From assembly GCF_949987515.2 (NCBI RefSeq), contig NC_082689.1, positions 63,507,246-63,571,245 on the forward strand: a stretch of DNA of 64,000 nucleotides. The letters run 5' to 3'. The position numbers were made by a program, and so were the translations under genes. Below are positions 46,019-56,880 of this stretch, one piece after another. The first letter of the stretch is position 1; each line of letters opens with the position of its first letter. The stretch comes from Delphinus delphis (taxonomy: Eukaryota > Chordata > Mammalia > Artiodactyla > Delphinidae). The notes below the pieces were generated by a model. It searched no databases. It worked only from the letters and a program-made list of their open reading frames with translations, and was not told the origin of the DNA.

Positions 46019-48854
46019 AAAGAATGAAATTGGAACACTCCTAACACCATACACAAAGATAAACTCAAAGTGGATTAAAGACCACGATGTAAGGCCAGAC
46101 ACTATAAAACTCTTGGAGGAAAACATAGGCAAAACACTCTATGACATAAATCACAGCAAGATCCTTTTTGACCCACCTCCTAGAGAAATGGAAGTAAAAA
46201 GAAAAATAAACAAATGGGACCTAATGAATTTTAAAAGCTTTTGCACAGCAAAGGAAACCATAAACAACATGAAAAGACAACCCTTACAATGGAGAAAATA
46301 TTTGCAAATGAAGCAACTGACAAAGGATTAATCTCCAAAAATTACAAGAAGCTCATGCAGCTCAATATCAAAAAAACAACCCAATCCAAAAATGGGCAGA
46401 AGACCTAAATAGCCATTTCTCCAAAGAAGATATACAGATTGCTAACAAACGTGTGAAAGAATGCTCAACATCACTAATCATGAGGGAAATGCAAATCAAA
46501 ACTACAATGAGATATCACCTCACACCAGTCAGAATGGCCATCATAAAAAAAAATCTATAAACAATAAATGCTGGAGAGGGTGTGGAGAAAAGGGAACGCT
46601 CTTACACTGTTGGTGGGAATGTAAATTGATACAGCCACTATGAACAGTCTGGAGGTTACTTAAAAAACTAAATCAGAACTACCATACAACCCAGCAATCC
46701 CACTACTGGGCATATACTCTGAGGAAACCTTAATTCAATAAGAGTCATGTAGCATAATGCTCATTACAGCTCTATTTACAATATCCAGGACATGGAAGCA
46801 ACCTAAGTGTCCATAGACAGATGAATGGATAAAGAAGATGTGGCACATATATATAATGGAATATTACTCTGCCATAAAAAGAAACGAAACTGAGTTATTT
46901 GTAGTGAGGTGGATGGACCTAGAGACTGTCATACAGAGTGAAGTAAGTCAGAAAGGTAAAAATAAATACTGTATGCTAACACATATATATATCGAATCTA
47001 AAAAAAAAAACACGGTTCTGAATAACCTAGGAGCAGAACAGGAATAAAGATACAGACGTAGAAAATGGACTTGAGGACATGGGGAGGGGGAAGGGTAAGC
47101 TGGGAAAAGTGAAAGAGGGGCATGGACTTATATATACTACCAAATGTAAAAGAGACAGCTAGTAGGAAGCAGCCGCATAGCACAGGGAGATAAGCTTTGT
47201 GCTTTGTGACCTCCTAGAGGGATGGGATAGGGAGGGTGGGAGGAAGATGCAAGAGCGAGGAGATATGGGGATATATGTATATGTATATATATTTTTTCAC
47301 TACTATATTTATGTATCTTTAATTTTGAATTTTTGAATTTTATTTATTTTTTTATACAGCAGGTTCTTATTAGTCATCCATTTTATACACATCAGTGTAT
47401 GCATGTCAATCCTAAACTCTCAATTCATCATATCACCACCCCCACACCCCGCCGCTTTCCCCCCTTGCTATACATACGTTTGTCCTCTACATCTGTGTCT
47501 CAATTTCTGCCCTGCAAACCAGTTCATCTGTACCATTTTTCTAGGTTCCACATGTATGCGTTAATACATGATATTTGTTTTTCTCTTTCTGACTTCCTTC
47601 ACTCTGTATGATACTCTCTAGATCCATGCACGTCTCTACAAATGACCAATTTCATTCCTTTTTAAGGCTAATATTCCATGGTATATAGGTACCACATGTT
47701 CTTTAGCCATTCGTCTGTCAGTGGGCATTTAGGTTGCTTCCATGACCTGGCTATTGTAAATAGTGCTGCAATGAACATTGGGATGCATGTGTCTTTTTGA
47801 ATTATGGTTTTCCCTGGGTATATGCCCAGTAGTGGGATTGCTGGGTCGTATGGTAGTTCTATTTTTAGTTTTTTAAAGAACCTCCATACAGTTCTCCATA
47901 GTGGCTGTATCAATTTACATTCCCAGCAACAGTGCAAGAGGGTTCCCTTTTCTCCATGCCCTCTCTAGCATTTGTTGTTTGTAGATTTTCTGATGATGCC
48001 CATTCTAACTGGTGTGAGGTGATACCTCATTGTAGTTTTGATTTGCATTTCTCTAATAATTAGTGATGTTGAGCAGCTTTTCATGTGCTTCGTGGCCATC
48101 TGTGTTTCTTCTTTGGAGAAATGTCTATTTAGGTTTTCTGCCCATTTTTTGATTAGGTTGTTTGTTTTTTTAATATTGAGCTGCATGAGCTGTTTGTATA
48201 TTTTGGAGATTAATCCTTTGTCTGTTGATTCATTTGCAAATATTTTCTCCCATTCTGTGGGTTGTCTTTTTTATGGTTTCCATTGCTGTGCCAAAGCTTT
48301 GATGTTTCATTAGGTCCCATTTGTTTATTTTTGTTTTATTTCCATTACTCTAGGAGGTTGATCAAAAAAGATCTTGCTACGATTTATGTCAGAGTGTTCT
48401 TCCTATGTTTTCCTCTAAGAGTTTTCTAGTGTCCCGTCTTACATTTAGGTCTTTAATCCATTTTGAGTTTATTTTTGTGTATGGTGTTAGGAAGCTTTCT
48501 AATTTCATTGTTTTACATGTAGCTGTCCAGATTTCCCAGTACCACTTATTGAGGAGACTGTCTTTTCTCCATCATATATCCTTGCCTCCTTTTCATAGAC
48601 TAGTTGACCATAGGTTCGTGGGTTTATCTCTGGGCTTTCTATCTTGTTCCCTTGATCTATATTTCTGTTTTTGTGCCAGTACCATATTGTCCTGATTACT
48701 GTAGCTTTGTACTATAGTCTGAAGTCAGGGAGTCAGATTCCTCCATCTCCTCTAGTTTCCCTCAGGACTGCTTTGGCTATTCGGGGTCTTCAGTGTCTCC
48801 ATACAAATTTTAAGATTTTTTTGTTCCAGTTCTGTGAAACATGCCATTGGTAAT

Positions 48855-48997
48855 AGTTTTTTAACATCTTTATTGAGGTATAATTGCTTTACAATGGTGT
48901 GTTAGTTTCTGCTTTATAACAAAGTGAATCAGTTATACATATACATATGTTCCCATATCTCTTCCCTCTTGCGTCTCCCTCCCTCCCACCCTCCCTA
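48855..48997 (-). mobile_element. 143-bp L1 3' tail, antisense, nested in the inner L1
   Basis: Antisense L1 3' terminus ('gaggtataattgctttacaa'), severely 5' truncated. Perfect 12-bp TSDs 'gccattggtaat' at 48843-48854 and 48998-49009; removing it restores continuous L1 ORF2. Confidence 0.93.
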
Positions 48998-49446
48998 GCC
49001 ATTGGTAATTTGATAGGGATTGCATTGAATCTGTAGATTGCTTTGGGTAGTAGAGGCATTTTCACAATATTGATTCTTCCAATCCAAGAACATGGTATAT
49101 CTCTCTATCTGTTTGTATCATCTTTAATTTCTTTCATCAGTATCTTATAGTTTTCTGCATAGAGGTCTTTTGTCTCCCTATGTAGGTTTATTCCTAGGTA
49201 TTTTATTCTTTTTGTTGCAATGGTAAATGGGAATGTTTCCTTAATTTCTCTTTCAGATATTTCATCATTAGAGTATAGGAATGCAAGAGATTTCTGTGCA
49301 TTAATTTTGTATCCTGCTACTTTACCAAATTCATTGATTAGCTCTAGTAGTTTTCTGGTGGCATCTTTAGGATCCTGTATGTATAGTATCATGTCATTGA
49401 AGAACTGTGACAGTTTTACTTTTTCTTTTCCAATTTCTATTCCTTT

Positions 49447-49656
49447 TTTAAAAAATTTTTTTTTGCGTTACGCAGGCCTCTCACTGTTGTGGCCTCCCCC
49501 GTTGTGGAGCACAGGCTCCGGACACGCAGGCTCTGCGGCCATGGCTCACGGGCCCAGCCGCTCCACGGCATATGGGATCTTCCCAGGCCAGGACACGAAC
49601 CCGCATCCCCTGCATCGGCAGGCAGATTCTCATCCACTGCACCACCAGGGAAGCCC
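49447..49656 (-). mobile_element. Cetacean tRNA-SINE, short form, antisense, nested in the inner L1
   Basis: T-rich start, 'cgttacgcaggcctctcact' to 'gcaccaccagggaagccc'. TSD 'tctattccttt' at 49436-49446 and 49657-49667. Confidence 0.95.
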
Positions 49657-51773
49657 TCTATTCCTTTCATTTCTTTTTCTTCTCTGATTACTGTGGCTAA
49701 GACTTCCAAAACTATGTTGAATAATAGTGGTGAGAGAAGACATCCTTATCTTGTTCTTGATCTTAGAGGAAATACTTTCAGTTTTTCACCATTGAGAATG
49801 ATGTTTTGTGTGGGTTTGTCATATATGGACTTTATTATGTTAAGGTAGGTTCCCTCTATGCCAACTTTCTGGAGAGTTTTTATCATAAATGGGTGTTGAA
49901 TTTTGTCAAAAGCTTTCTCTGCATCTATTGAGATGATCATATGGATTTTCTTCTTCAATTTGTTAATATGGTGTATCACATTGATTGATTTGCATACATT
50001 GAAGAATCCTTGCATCCCTGGGATAAATCCCATCTGATTATGGTGTATGATCCTTTTAATGTGTTGTTGGATTCTGTTTGCTAGTATTCTTTTGAGGATT
50101 TTTGCATCTATATTCATCAGTGATATTGGTCTGTAATTTTCTTTTTTTGTAGTATCTTTGTCTGATTTTGGTATCAGGGTGATGGTGGTCTCATAGAATG
50201 AGTTTGGAAGTGTTCCTTCCTCTGCAATTTTTTGGAAGAGTTTGAGAAGGATGGGTGTTAGCTATTCTCTAAATGTTTAATAGAATTCACCTGTGAAGCC
50301 ATCTGGTCCTGGGCTTTGGTTGTTGGAAGATTTTTACTCATTTTCAATTTCATTACTTCTGATTGGTCTGTTCATATTTTCTATTTCTTCCTTGTTCAGT
50401 CTTGGAAGGTTATACCTTTCTAACAATTTGTCTATTTCTTCCAGGTTGTCTATTTTATTGGCATAGAGTTTCTTGTAGTAGTCTCTTAGGATGCTTTGTG
50501 TTTCTGCGGTGTCTGTTGTAACTTCTCCTTTTTCATTTCTATGTTTATTAATTTATGTCCTCTCCCTCTTTTTCTTGATGAGTCTGGCTAATGGTTATCA
50601 ATTTTGTTTATCTTCTCAAAGAACCAGCTTTTAGCTTTATTGATCTTTGCTATTGTTTTCTTTGTTTCTATGTCATTTATTTCTGCTCTGATCTTTATGA
50701 TTTCTTTCCTTCTGCTAACCTTGGGTTTTGTTTGTTCTTCTTTCTCTAGTACCTTTAGGTGTAAGGTTAGATTGTTTATTTGAGATTTTTCTTATTTCTT
50801 GAGGTAGGCTTGTATTGCTATAAACTTCCCTCTTAGAACTGCTTTTGCCACATCCCATAGGTTTTTGATCATCGTGTTTTCATTGTCATTTGTCTCTAGG
50901 TAGTTTTTGATTTCCTCTTTGATTTCTTCAGTGATCTCTTGGTTATTTAGTAACATATTGTTTAGCCTCCATGTGTTTGTGTTTTTTACATTTTTTTCCC
51001 TGTAATTGATTTCCAATCTCATAGCATTGTGGTCAGAAAATATGCTTGATACGATTTCAATTTTCTTAACTCCACTGAGGCTTGATTTGTGATCCAAGAT
51101 GTAACCTCTCCTGGAGAATGTTCCACGCGCACTTGAGAAGAAAGTGTAATCTGTCGTTTTTGGTTGGAATTTCCTGTAAATATCAATTACATCTATCTGG
51201 TCTGTTGTGTCATTTAAAGTTTGTGTTTCCTTATAAATTTTCTGTTTGGATGATCTGTCCCGTGGTGTAAGTGAGGTGTTAAAGTCCCCCACCATTATTG
51301 TGTTACTGTTGATTTCCTCTTTTACAGCTGTTAGCAGTTGCCTTACGTATTGAGGTGCTCCTATGTTGGGTGCATATATATTTATAATTGTTATATATTT
51401 TTCTTGGATTGATCCCTTGATCATTATGCAGTGTCCTTCCTTGTCTCTTGTAACATTTTTTATTTTAATGTCTCTTTTATCTGATATGAGTATTGCTACT
51501 CTAGCTTTCTTTTGATTTCCATTTGTGTGGATTATCTTTTTCCATCCCCTCACTTTCTGTCTGAATGTGTCCCTAGTTCTGAAGTGGGTCTCTTGTAGAC
51601 AGCATATATATGGGTTTTGTTTTTGTATCCATTAAGCAAGCCTGTGTCTTTTGTTTGGAGCCTTTAATCCATTTACGTTTAAGGTAATTATTGATATGTA
51701 TGTTCCTTTTACCATTTTCTTAATCATTTTGGGTTTGTTTTTGTAGGTCCTTTTCTTCTCTTGTGTTTCCCAC

Positions 51774-52638
51774 TTAGAGAAGTTCTTTTAGCATTTGTTG
51801 TAAAGCTGGTTTGGTGGTGCTGAATTCTCTTAGCTTTTGCTTGTCTCTAAGGGTTTTGATTTCTCCTTTGAATCTGAATGAGATCCTTGCCAGGTAGAGT
51901 AATCTTGGTTGTAGGTTCTTCTCTTTCATCACTTTAAGTATGTCATGCTACTCCCCTTTGGCTTGTAGAGTTTCTTCTGTGAAATCAGCTGTTAACCCTG
52001 TGGGACTTCCCTTGTATATTATTTGTCATTTTTCCCTTGCTGCTTTCAATAATTTTTCTTTGTCTTTAATTTTTGCCAATTTGAGTACTGTGTATCTCGG
52101 CATTTTTCTCCTTGGGTTTATCCTGTATGAGACTCTCTGCATTTCCTGAAGTTGGGTAGCTATGTCCTTTCTCATGTTAGGGAAGTTTTCGAAGGAAATC
52201 TCTTCAAATATTTTCTCTGGTCCTTTCTCTCTTGTCCTTCTGCAACCCCTGTAATGCGAATGTTGTTGCATTTAATGTTGTCCCAGAGGTCTCTTAGGGT
52301 GTCTTCATTTCTTTTCATTCTTTCTCCTTTATTCTGTTCTGTAGCAGTGAATTCCACCATTCTGTCTTCCAGGTCACTTCTGCCTCAGTTGTTCTGCTAT
52401 TGATTCCTTCTAGTGTAGTTTTCATTTCAGTTATTGTATTGTTCATCTCTGTTTGTTTGTTCTTTAATTCTTCTAGATCTTTGTTAAACATTTTTTGCAT
52501 CTTCTCGATCTTTGCCTCTATTATTTTTCCAAGGTCCTGGATCATCTTCACTATCATTATTCTGAATTCTTTTTCTGGAAGGTTGCCTATCTCCACTTCA
52601 TTTAGTTGTTTTTCTGGGGTTTTATCTTGTTGCTTCAT
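51774..52638 (-). pseudogene. L1 ORF1, decayed, inner L1
   Basis: Starts MKQQDKTPEKQLNEVEIGNL (a slightly upstream in-frame ATG at 52647 also exists). The first frame ends at 52315. Overlapping frames at 52172-52360 and 52026-52271 continue the protein, indicating small frameshifts. The expected terminal stop is at 51774-51776. Confidence 0.85.
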
Positions 52639-53570
52639 CTGGTACATAACCCTCTGCCTTTTTATCTTGTCTGTCTTTCTGTGAATGTGGTTTTTGTTCC
52701 ACAGGCCGCAGGATTGTAGTTCTTCTTGCTTCTGCTGTCTGCCCTCTGGTGGATGAATCTATCTAAGTGGCTTGTGCAAGTTTCCTAATGGAAGGGACTG
52801 GTGGTGGGTAGAGCTTGCTGTTGCTTTGGTGGGCAGAGCTCAGTAAAACTTTAATCCGCTTGACTGCTGATGGGTGGGGCTGGGTTCCCTCCCTGTTGGT
52901 TGTTTGGCCTGAGGCGACCCAACACTGGAGCCTACCCAGCCTCTTTGGTGGGGCTAATGGTGGACTCTGGGAGGGCTCATGCCAAGGATTACTTCCCAGA
53001 ACTTCTGCTGCCAGTGTCCTTGTCCTCACGGTGAGACAGAGCCACCCCCCACCTCTGTAGGAGACCCTCCAACACTAGCAGGTTGGTCTGTTTCAGTCTC
53101 CCCTGGGGTCACTGCTCCTTCCCCTGGGTCCCACTGTGCACACTACTTTATGTGTGCCCTTTAAGAGTGGAGTCTCTGTTTCCCCCAGTCCTGTCGGAGT
53201 CCTGCAATCAAATCCCACTAGCCTTCAAGGTCTGATTCTCTAGGAATTCCTCCTCCCGTTGCCAGACCCTCAGGTTTAGAAGCCTGATGTGGGGCTCAGA
53301 ACCTTCACTCCAGTGGGTGGACTTCTGTGGTATAAGTTCTCCAGTTTGTGAGTCACCCACCCAGCAGTTATGGGATTTGATTTTATTGTGATTGTGCCCC
53401 TCTACCATCTCATTGTGGCCTCTCCTTTGTCTTTGGATGTGGGGTATCTTTTTTGTTGAGTTCCAGTGTCTTCCTTTCGATGATTGTTCAGCAGTTAATT
53501 GTGATTCTGCTGTTCTCACAAGAGGGAGTGAGAGCACGTCCTTCTACTCCGCCATCTTGAACCAATCTCC
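52639..53570 (-). promoter_or_regulatory. L1 5'UTR / internal promoter of the inner L1
   Basis: About 930 bp between the L1 start and ORF1. The first 25 bases include CAAGATGGCGG, a YY1-binding sequence used by mammalian L1 promoters to set the start site. A CTCF-like motif lies at 52738-52752. Confidence 0.7.
52738..52752 (-). promoter_or_regulatory. CTCF-like motif in the L1 5'UTR
   Basis: The minus strand reads CCACCAGAGGGCAGA, matching 14 of 15 positions of the common CTCF core CCASYAGRKGGCRSY. Occupancy unknown. Confidence 0.45.
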
Positions 53571-53670
53571 TGTATATGTATATCTGATTCACTTTGTTAT
53601 AAAGCCGAAACTAACACACCATTGTAAAGCAATTATACTTCAATAAAGATGTTAAAAAAAAAGAGAGAAG
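53571..53670 (+). mobile_element. 3' terminus of the outer L1, resumed after the inner insertion
   Basis: 'tgtatatgtatatctgattc' to 'caattatacttcaataaaga' plus A-rich tail. This is exactly the 3'UTR end missing from the outer element at 47288. It includes the AATAAA polyadenylation signal. Confidence 0.92.
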
Positions 53671-53680
53671 AAGCTCTTTA

Positions 53681-54532
53681 AATGGAAAGGCTTAAAGAAA
53701 ATACAATTATGGGATGGGTTGTTTTTCCCAGAGAAAGAAAACTCTAATAATGAAGACTGATAAATACTAAAAAGTAAAGAGATAAGAAACAGGAGGTTAT
53801 TATAATGGGTCTGATGAATGAAAGGGCTGTGGCAGTGGGAACAAATTGTAGCAGAGATGCACAAATCTTTTAAGAAGTAAAGGCAAAAAGACCTGGAGTT
53901 TGCGGGAATTTTAACGGGATAGGAGACATGGTGACTCAGTAATTATATCACGTTTGAAACTGAGAGTTCTGGAGAATGGTAGAGATTTTTTTTATTTCAA
54001 AAAATTTTTGAGATTGAGTAGTGCTAATGAAGAATATGGTAACTCTGGACCTTCTCTTTAGGTTAAGCAGAAGAACTGAGATTCCTTTTAAACTATCACA
54101 GAATTTCCATTGTCTTCAGATATTCAAATGCAATCAAAACTACTTCATTCTAGAGACTCTTGAGACCTCAGATATTTGAGAATGGAAAGCTTTATTTTTT
54201 CAGAATAACACAACATATGGACATGGTCTCTCAAGCCAGAATTGGTATGGCCTTTAATGGCCTTAGGTCTTCCCGTTTTTTGTTAAGTTTGTAGCCTTGG
54301 TGAATTAATGCAGAGGGAAAGTATTTCAGAATGGAATTGTCATGATAATGACATGATTGGTATTTTGATTCTTTGTGTTCACCTGAACTACCTGTAGTTA
54401 CATCTATGACAAATAGTATTATAAGAATATCACCATGCACTTGGATATTCTCCTACTCAGATTACAGGCTGCCCTTGGTATTCACTGGAACTAGGTTTTC
54501 CCCAAAGGCATGTGTTCTGGGGAAAAAAGAGT
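53681..54532. other. Unassigned stretch
   Basis: No recognised repeat or exon. Confidence 0.35.
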
Positions 54533-54534
54533 GT

Positions 54535-55382
54535 GTGAGTTGTTTGTATATTTTGGAGATTAATCCTTTGTCAGTTGCTTTGTTTGCAAATATTTTCTCT
54601 CATTCTGAGGGTTGTCTTTTTGTTTTGTTTATGGTTTCCTTTGCTGTGCAAAAGCTTTTAAAATTCATTAGGTCCCATTTGTTTATTTTTGCTTTTATTT
54701 TCATTATTCTAGGAGGAGGGTCAAAAAAGATCTTGCTGTGATTTATGTCATAGAGTGTTCTGCCTATGTTTTCCTCTAAGAGTTTCACAGTGTCTGGCCT
54801 TACATTTAGGTCTTTAATCCATTTTGAGTTTATTTTTGTGTATGGTGTTAGGAAGCAATTCTAATTTTTTTCTTTTACACGTAGCTGTCCAGTTTTTCCA
54901 GCACAACTTACTGAAGAGACTGCCTTTTCTCCATTGTATATTCTTGCCTCCTTTGTCATAGATTAGGTGACCACAGGTGCAAGGGTTTATCTCTGGGCTT
55001 TCTATCCTGTTCCATTGATCTATATTTCTGTTTTTGTGCCAGTACCATATTGTCTTGATTACTGTAGCTTTGTAGTATAGTATGAAGTCAGGGAGCCTGA
55101 ATGTCCATCAACAGAGGAATGGATAAAGAAGATGTGATACATATATACAATGGAATATTACTAAGCCATGAAGAGGAATGAAATACTGTCATTTGCAGAG
55201 ACATGGATAGACATAGAGATGGTCATACAGAGTGAAATAAGTCAGAAAGAGAAAAACAAATATCGTATAATATTGCTTATGTGTGGAATCTAGAAAAATG
55301 GTACAGATGAACTTATTTGCAAAGCAGAAACAGACACAGCTGTAGAGAACAAACTTGTGGATACCAAGGGGGTATCCACAAG
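54535..55382. mobile_element. Inverted (twin-primed) L1 fragment
   Basis: 54535-55097 is L1 ORF2 in antisense (minus-strand 54600-54788 encodes [20 protein letters not shown]). At about 55098 it switches to sense L1 from further 3' ('tccatcaacagaggaatgga' to 'gagaacaaacttgtggatac'). An inverted 5' part followed by a direct 3' part, with L1 sequence missing at the junction, is the twin-priming signature. The 3' tail and poly(A) are absent. Confidence 0.75.
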
Positions 55383-55574
55383 ATACATAAAAATGGTATC
55401 AGTTTCAGCCTTCATTCTCTTTTAAGGCTACCATGGATATTCAAAATCTTCAAACTTTTTCCTCCCAGCTTTCTCCCTTCCACTGACGTGCACAAATCAC
55501 TAAGTTGCTTTAAAACCTTTTTATCTTTGGAAAGAGCTCCAGAAAATCTGGGCAATTCTTAATCAAGACTAACC
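55383..55574. other. Unassigned stretch between L1 fragments
   Basis: Not recognised; under 200 bp. Confidence 0.3.
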
Positions 55575-55905
55575 CAAGAGGTATTGTTTAATGGGTACAA
55601 AGTTTCAGTTTGGGATGATGAAAAATCTCTGGAAATGTATAGTGGCGATGGTTGCACAACAATGTGAATATACTTAATGCCACTGAATTGAATGCTTAAA
55701 AATGGTTAAAATGATAAATTTTACATTATGGGTATTTTACCACAATTTTAAAATGTCAGGTTGGTGGTTACCTCAAGAAGGAGCTACGGATGGGAGTATT
55801 TTGGAAGGACCTGGCATTTTCTGTTTTTCCTCTAGTGTTTACATGTCTGTTTAGTAATTATTATATTTACCTTTGCTTTGTATTCCAGCATAAAATTATG
55901 TTATA
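55575..55905 (+). mobile_element. Old L1M-type 3' end, sense
   Basis: 'gatggttgcacaacaatgtg', 'acttaatgccactgaattga', 'aaaaatggttaaaatgataa', 'attttaccacaattttaaaa' is the classic older-L1 3' end. A second L1-like scrap follows to about 55905. Confidence 0.65.
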
Positions 55906-56012
55906 TTTCTTAGTAAAAAGAAATATAAAATTGTCTGAGTTGAAGCAATATCTTCTCTTAGCTCTCTGTCTGAGGCATGTCTGGCTCCTTTTCATCCTCT
56001 GTAGCCATCAGG

Positions 56013-56245
56013 ATAGCACAGTGGTTGGGCACAGCTTCCGAGGTCAGAGAGCTTGGGGTTTGCATCCTGGTTCTGGTTCTTGCAGCTGTGCGACACTGAA
56101 GGAGTTCTTAAGGTTCTAGGATTCACCTCCTCATCCATAAAATCGTGATAACAATAGTAACTTCATCATCAGGCCGATGTGAGGATTTTTGAGTAAATGA
56201 TGTAATTTAAGTGTTAGCTATGGTTGCTGGGACACAGTAAACTGT
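56013..56245 (+). mobile_element. MIR SINE, sense
   Basis: 'agcacagtggttgggcacag', 'gtttgcatcctggttctggt', 'cagctgtgcgacactgaagg', 'cctcctcatccataaaatcg'. Confidence 0.78.
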
Positions 56246-56724
56246 CTAAAAATGGTTGGCAATTGTTATTGCCCCATTGTAATTGCGTCTCATCCCTTTC
56301 CATCCCCCTACCTCTACCTAATCCAAATTCCTTTAAAATGGATGTGTTTTCTCTATATTTCTTGTGCTTTATATTCTAGGGTTAGAAAGTTGGGGTCTCT
56401 TGGCAGTGAAAGAGGGTACCTATCTACCTGGCGTGTCTTAATTCTCTTGCCATAGAAAAGCAACCACCATCTTTGCTTAGTAATCAGTTCAGAAGCTCAA
56501 TAAGTGCAATGAATAGTTTCTATAAAATGATAACCAGCCAGAGGAATGAATGAGGCATGGTCACTTACAGGATGAATAGCTTATCGCTCAATTCCTGATG
56601 CAAACTAAACATGAGTCGCAAACTTGAAGGCAAATTAAGTCCCCAAAAACAATGGACTAGGAAAAGAGAATGGAGTAGTATTTTACTTTGATGATAGCAT
56701 TATTTGACAAAATTGGTTACTCCA
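56246..56724. other. Unassigned stretch
   Basis: No recognised repeat or exon. Confidence 0.35.
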
Positions 56725-56832
56725 TTAACAGCACCTTTTTATGTTTCAGGCTTTGTTTTGGATACAAAGCATACATCAATAAAAATGATCAGATAAAAAT
56801 CCCTTGTGGACTTACATCCTGGTAAGGAAAAA

Positions 56833-56880
<48 letters not shown>

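Larger units (their letters stand above)
42611..47000 (+). pseudogene. L1 ORF2 (endonuclease-reverse transcriptase), decayed, outer L1
   Basis: Starts MVIRTYISITTLNVNGLNAP, the apurinic-type endonuclease domain. A frameshift lies near 42790. The next frame carries VGDFNTPLSP and SRIDHILGH, endonuclease catalytic signatures, to a stop at about 43374. The reverse-transcriptase active site FADD is intact at 44916-44927, in the fragment [16 protein letters not shown]. The C-terminal cysteine-rich region appears at 46461-46643 ([20 protein letters not shown]). SINEs at 43538 and 45658 interrupt it, and several stops and frameshifts make it non-functional. Confidence 0.88.
41061..47288 (+). mobile_element. 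Full-length L1 'outer' element, main part (5'UTR, ORF1, ORF2, most of 3'UTR)
   Basis: Begins at GC-rich 'ggagctgcagatggcggtgg' after target sequence 'aagttcttta' (41051-41060), whose partner 'aagctcttta' is at 53671-53680 after the poly(A). 5'UTR 41061-41700, ORF1 about 41701-42552, ORF2 about 42611-47000, then 3'UTR up to 47288, where an opposite-strand L1 is inserted. The last 3'UTR segment resumes at 53571. Two SINEs sit inside ORF2. Confidence 0.92.
47600..51715 (-). pseudogene. L1 ORF2, decayed, inner L1
   Basis: The ATG at 51715 is followed about 27 codons later by an in-frame stop (near 51635) where the family has Glu. From 51553 to 50792 a 253-residue frame holds most of the endonuclease domain (MVGDFNTSLTPRDRS; SDHNAMRLEINYR), but the expected IDH of the catalytic SRIDHILGH block reads RGY. 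The RT fingers/palm lie at 50117-49746. The active-site FADD has become FFND at about 49390-49401. A SINE and a 143-bp L1 tail split the remainder. The C-terminal region is at 47668-47937. Confidence 0.88.
47289..53570 (-). mobile_element. Full-length L1 'inner' element, antisense, inserted in the outer L1 3'UTR
   Basis: Perfect 13-bp TSDs 'tgtatatgtatat' flank it (47276-47288 and 53571-53583). Read on the minus strand it starts at 53570 with 'ggagattggttcaagatggc' (L1 5' start with a YY1-type site), 5'UTR to about 52639, ORF1 about 52638-51774, ORF2 about 51715-47600, and a 3'UTR ending near 47331, then about 33 bp of non-L1 sequence and a short A-run at the junction. A 143-bp L1 tail and a SINE are nested in it. 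Confidence 0.93.

Noticed and set aside
53208..53537. 109-residue minus-strand frame before L1 ORF1, possible extra L1 ORF
   Set aside because: It lies in the L1 5'UTR. A reading frame there is not a recognised L1 protein in this group, and no protein features are visible.
56833..56879. Regularly spaced short repeats that could suggest a CRISPR-like array
   Set aside because: Pure tetranucleotide microsatellite with no spacers, in a mammalian genome.
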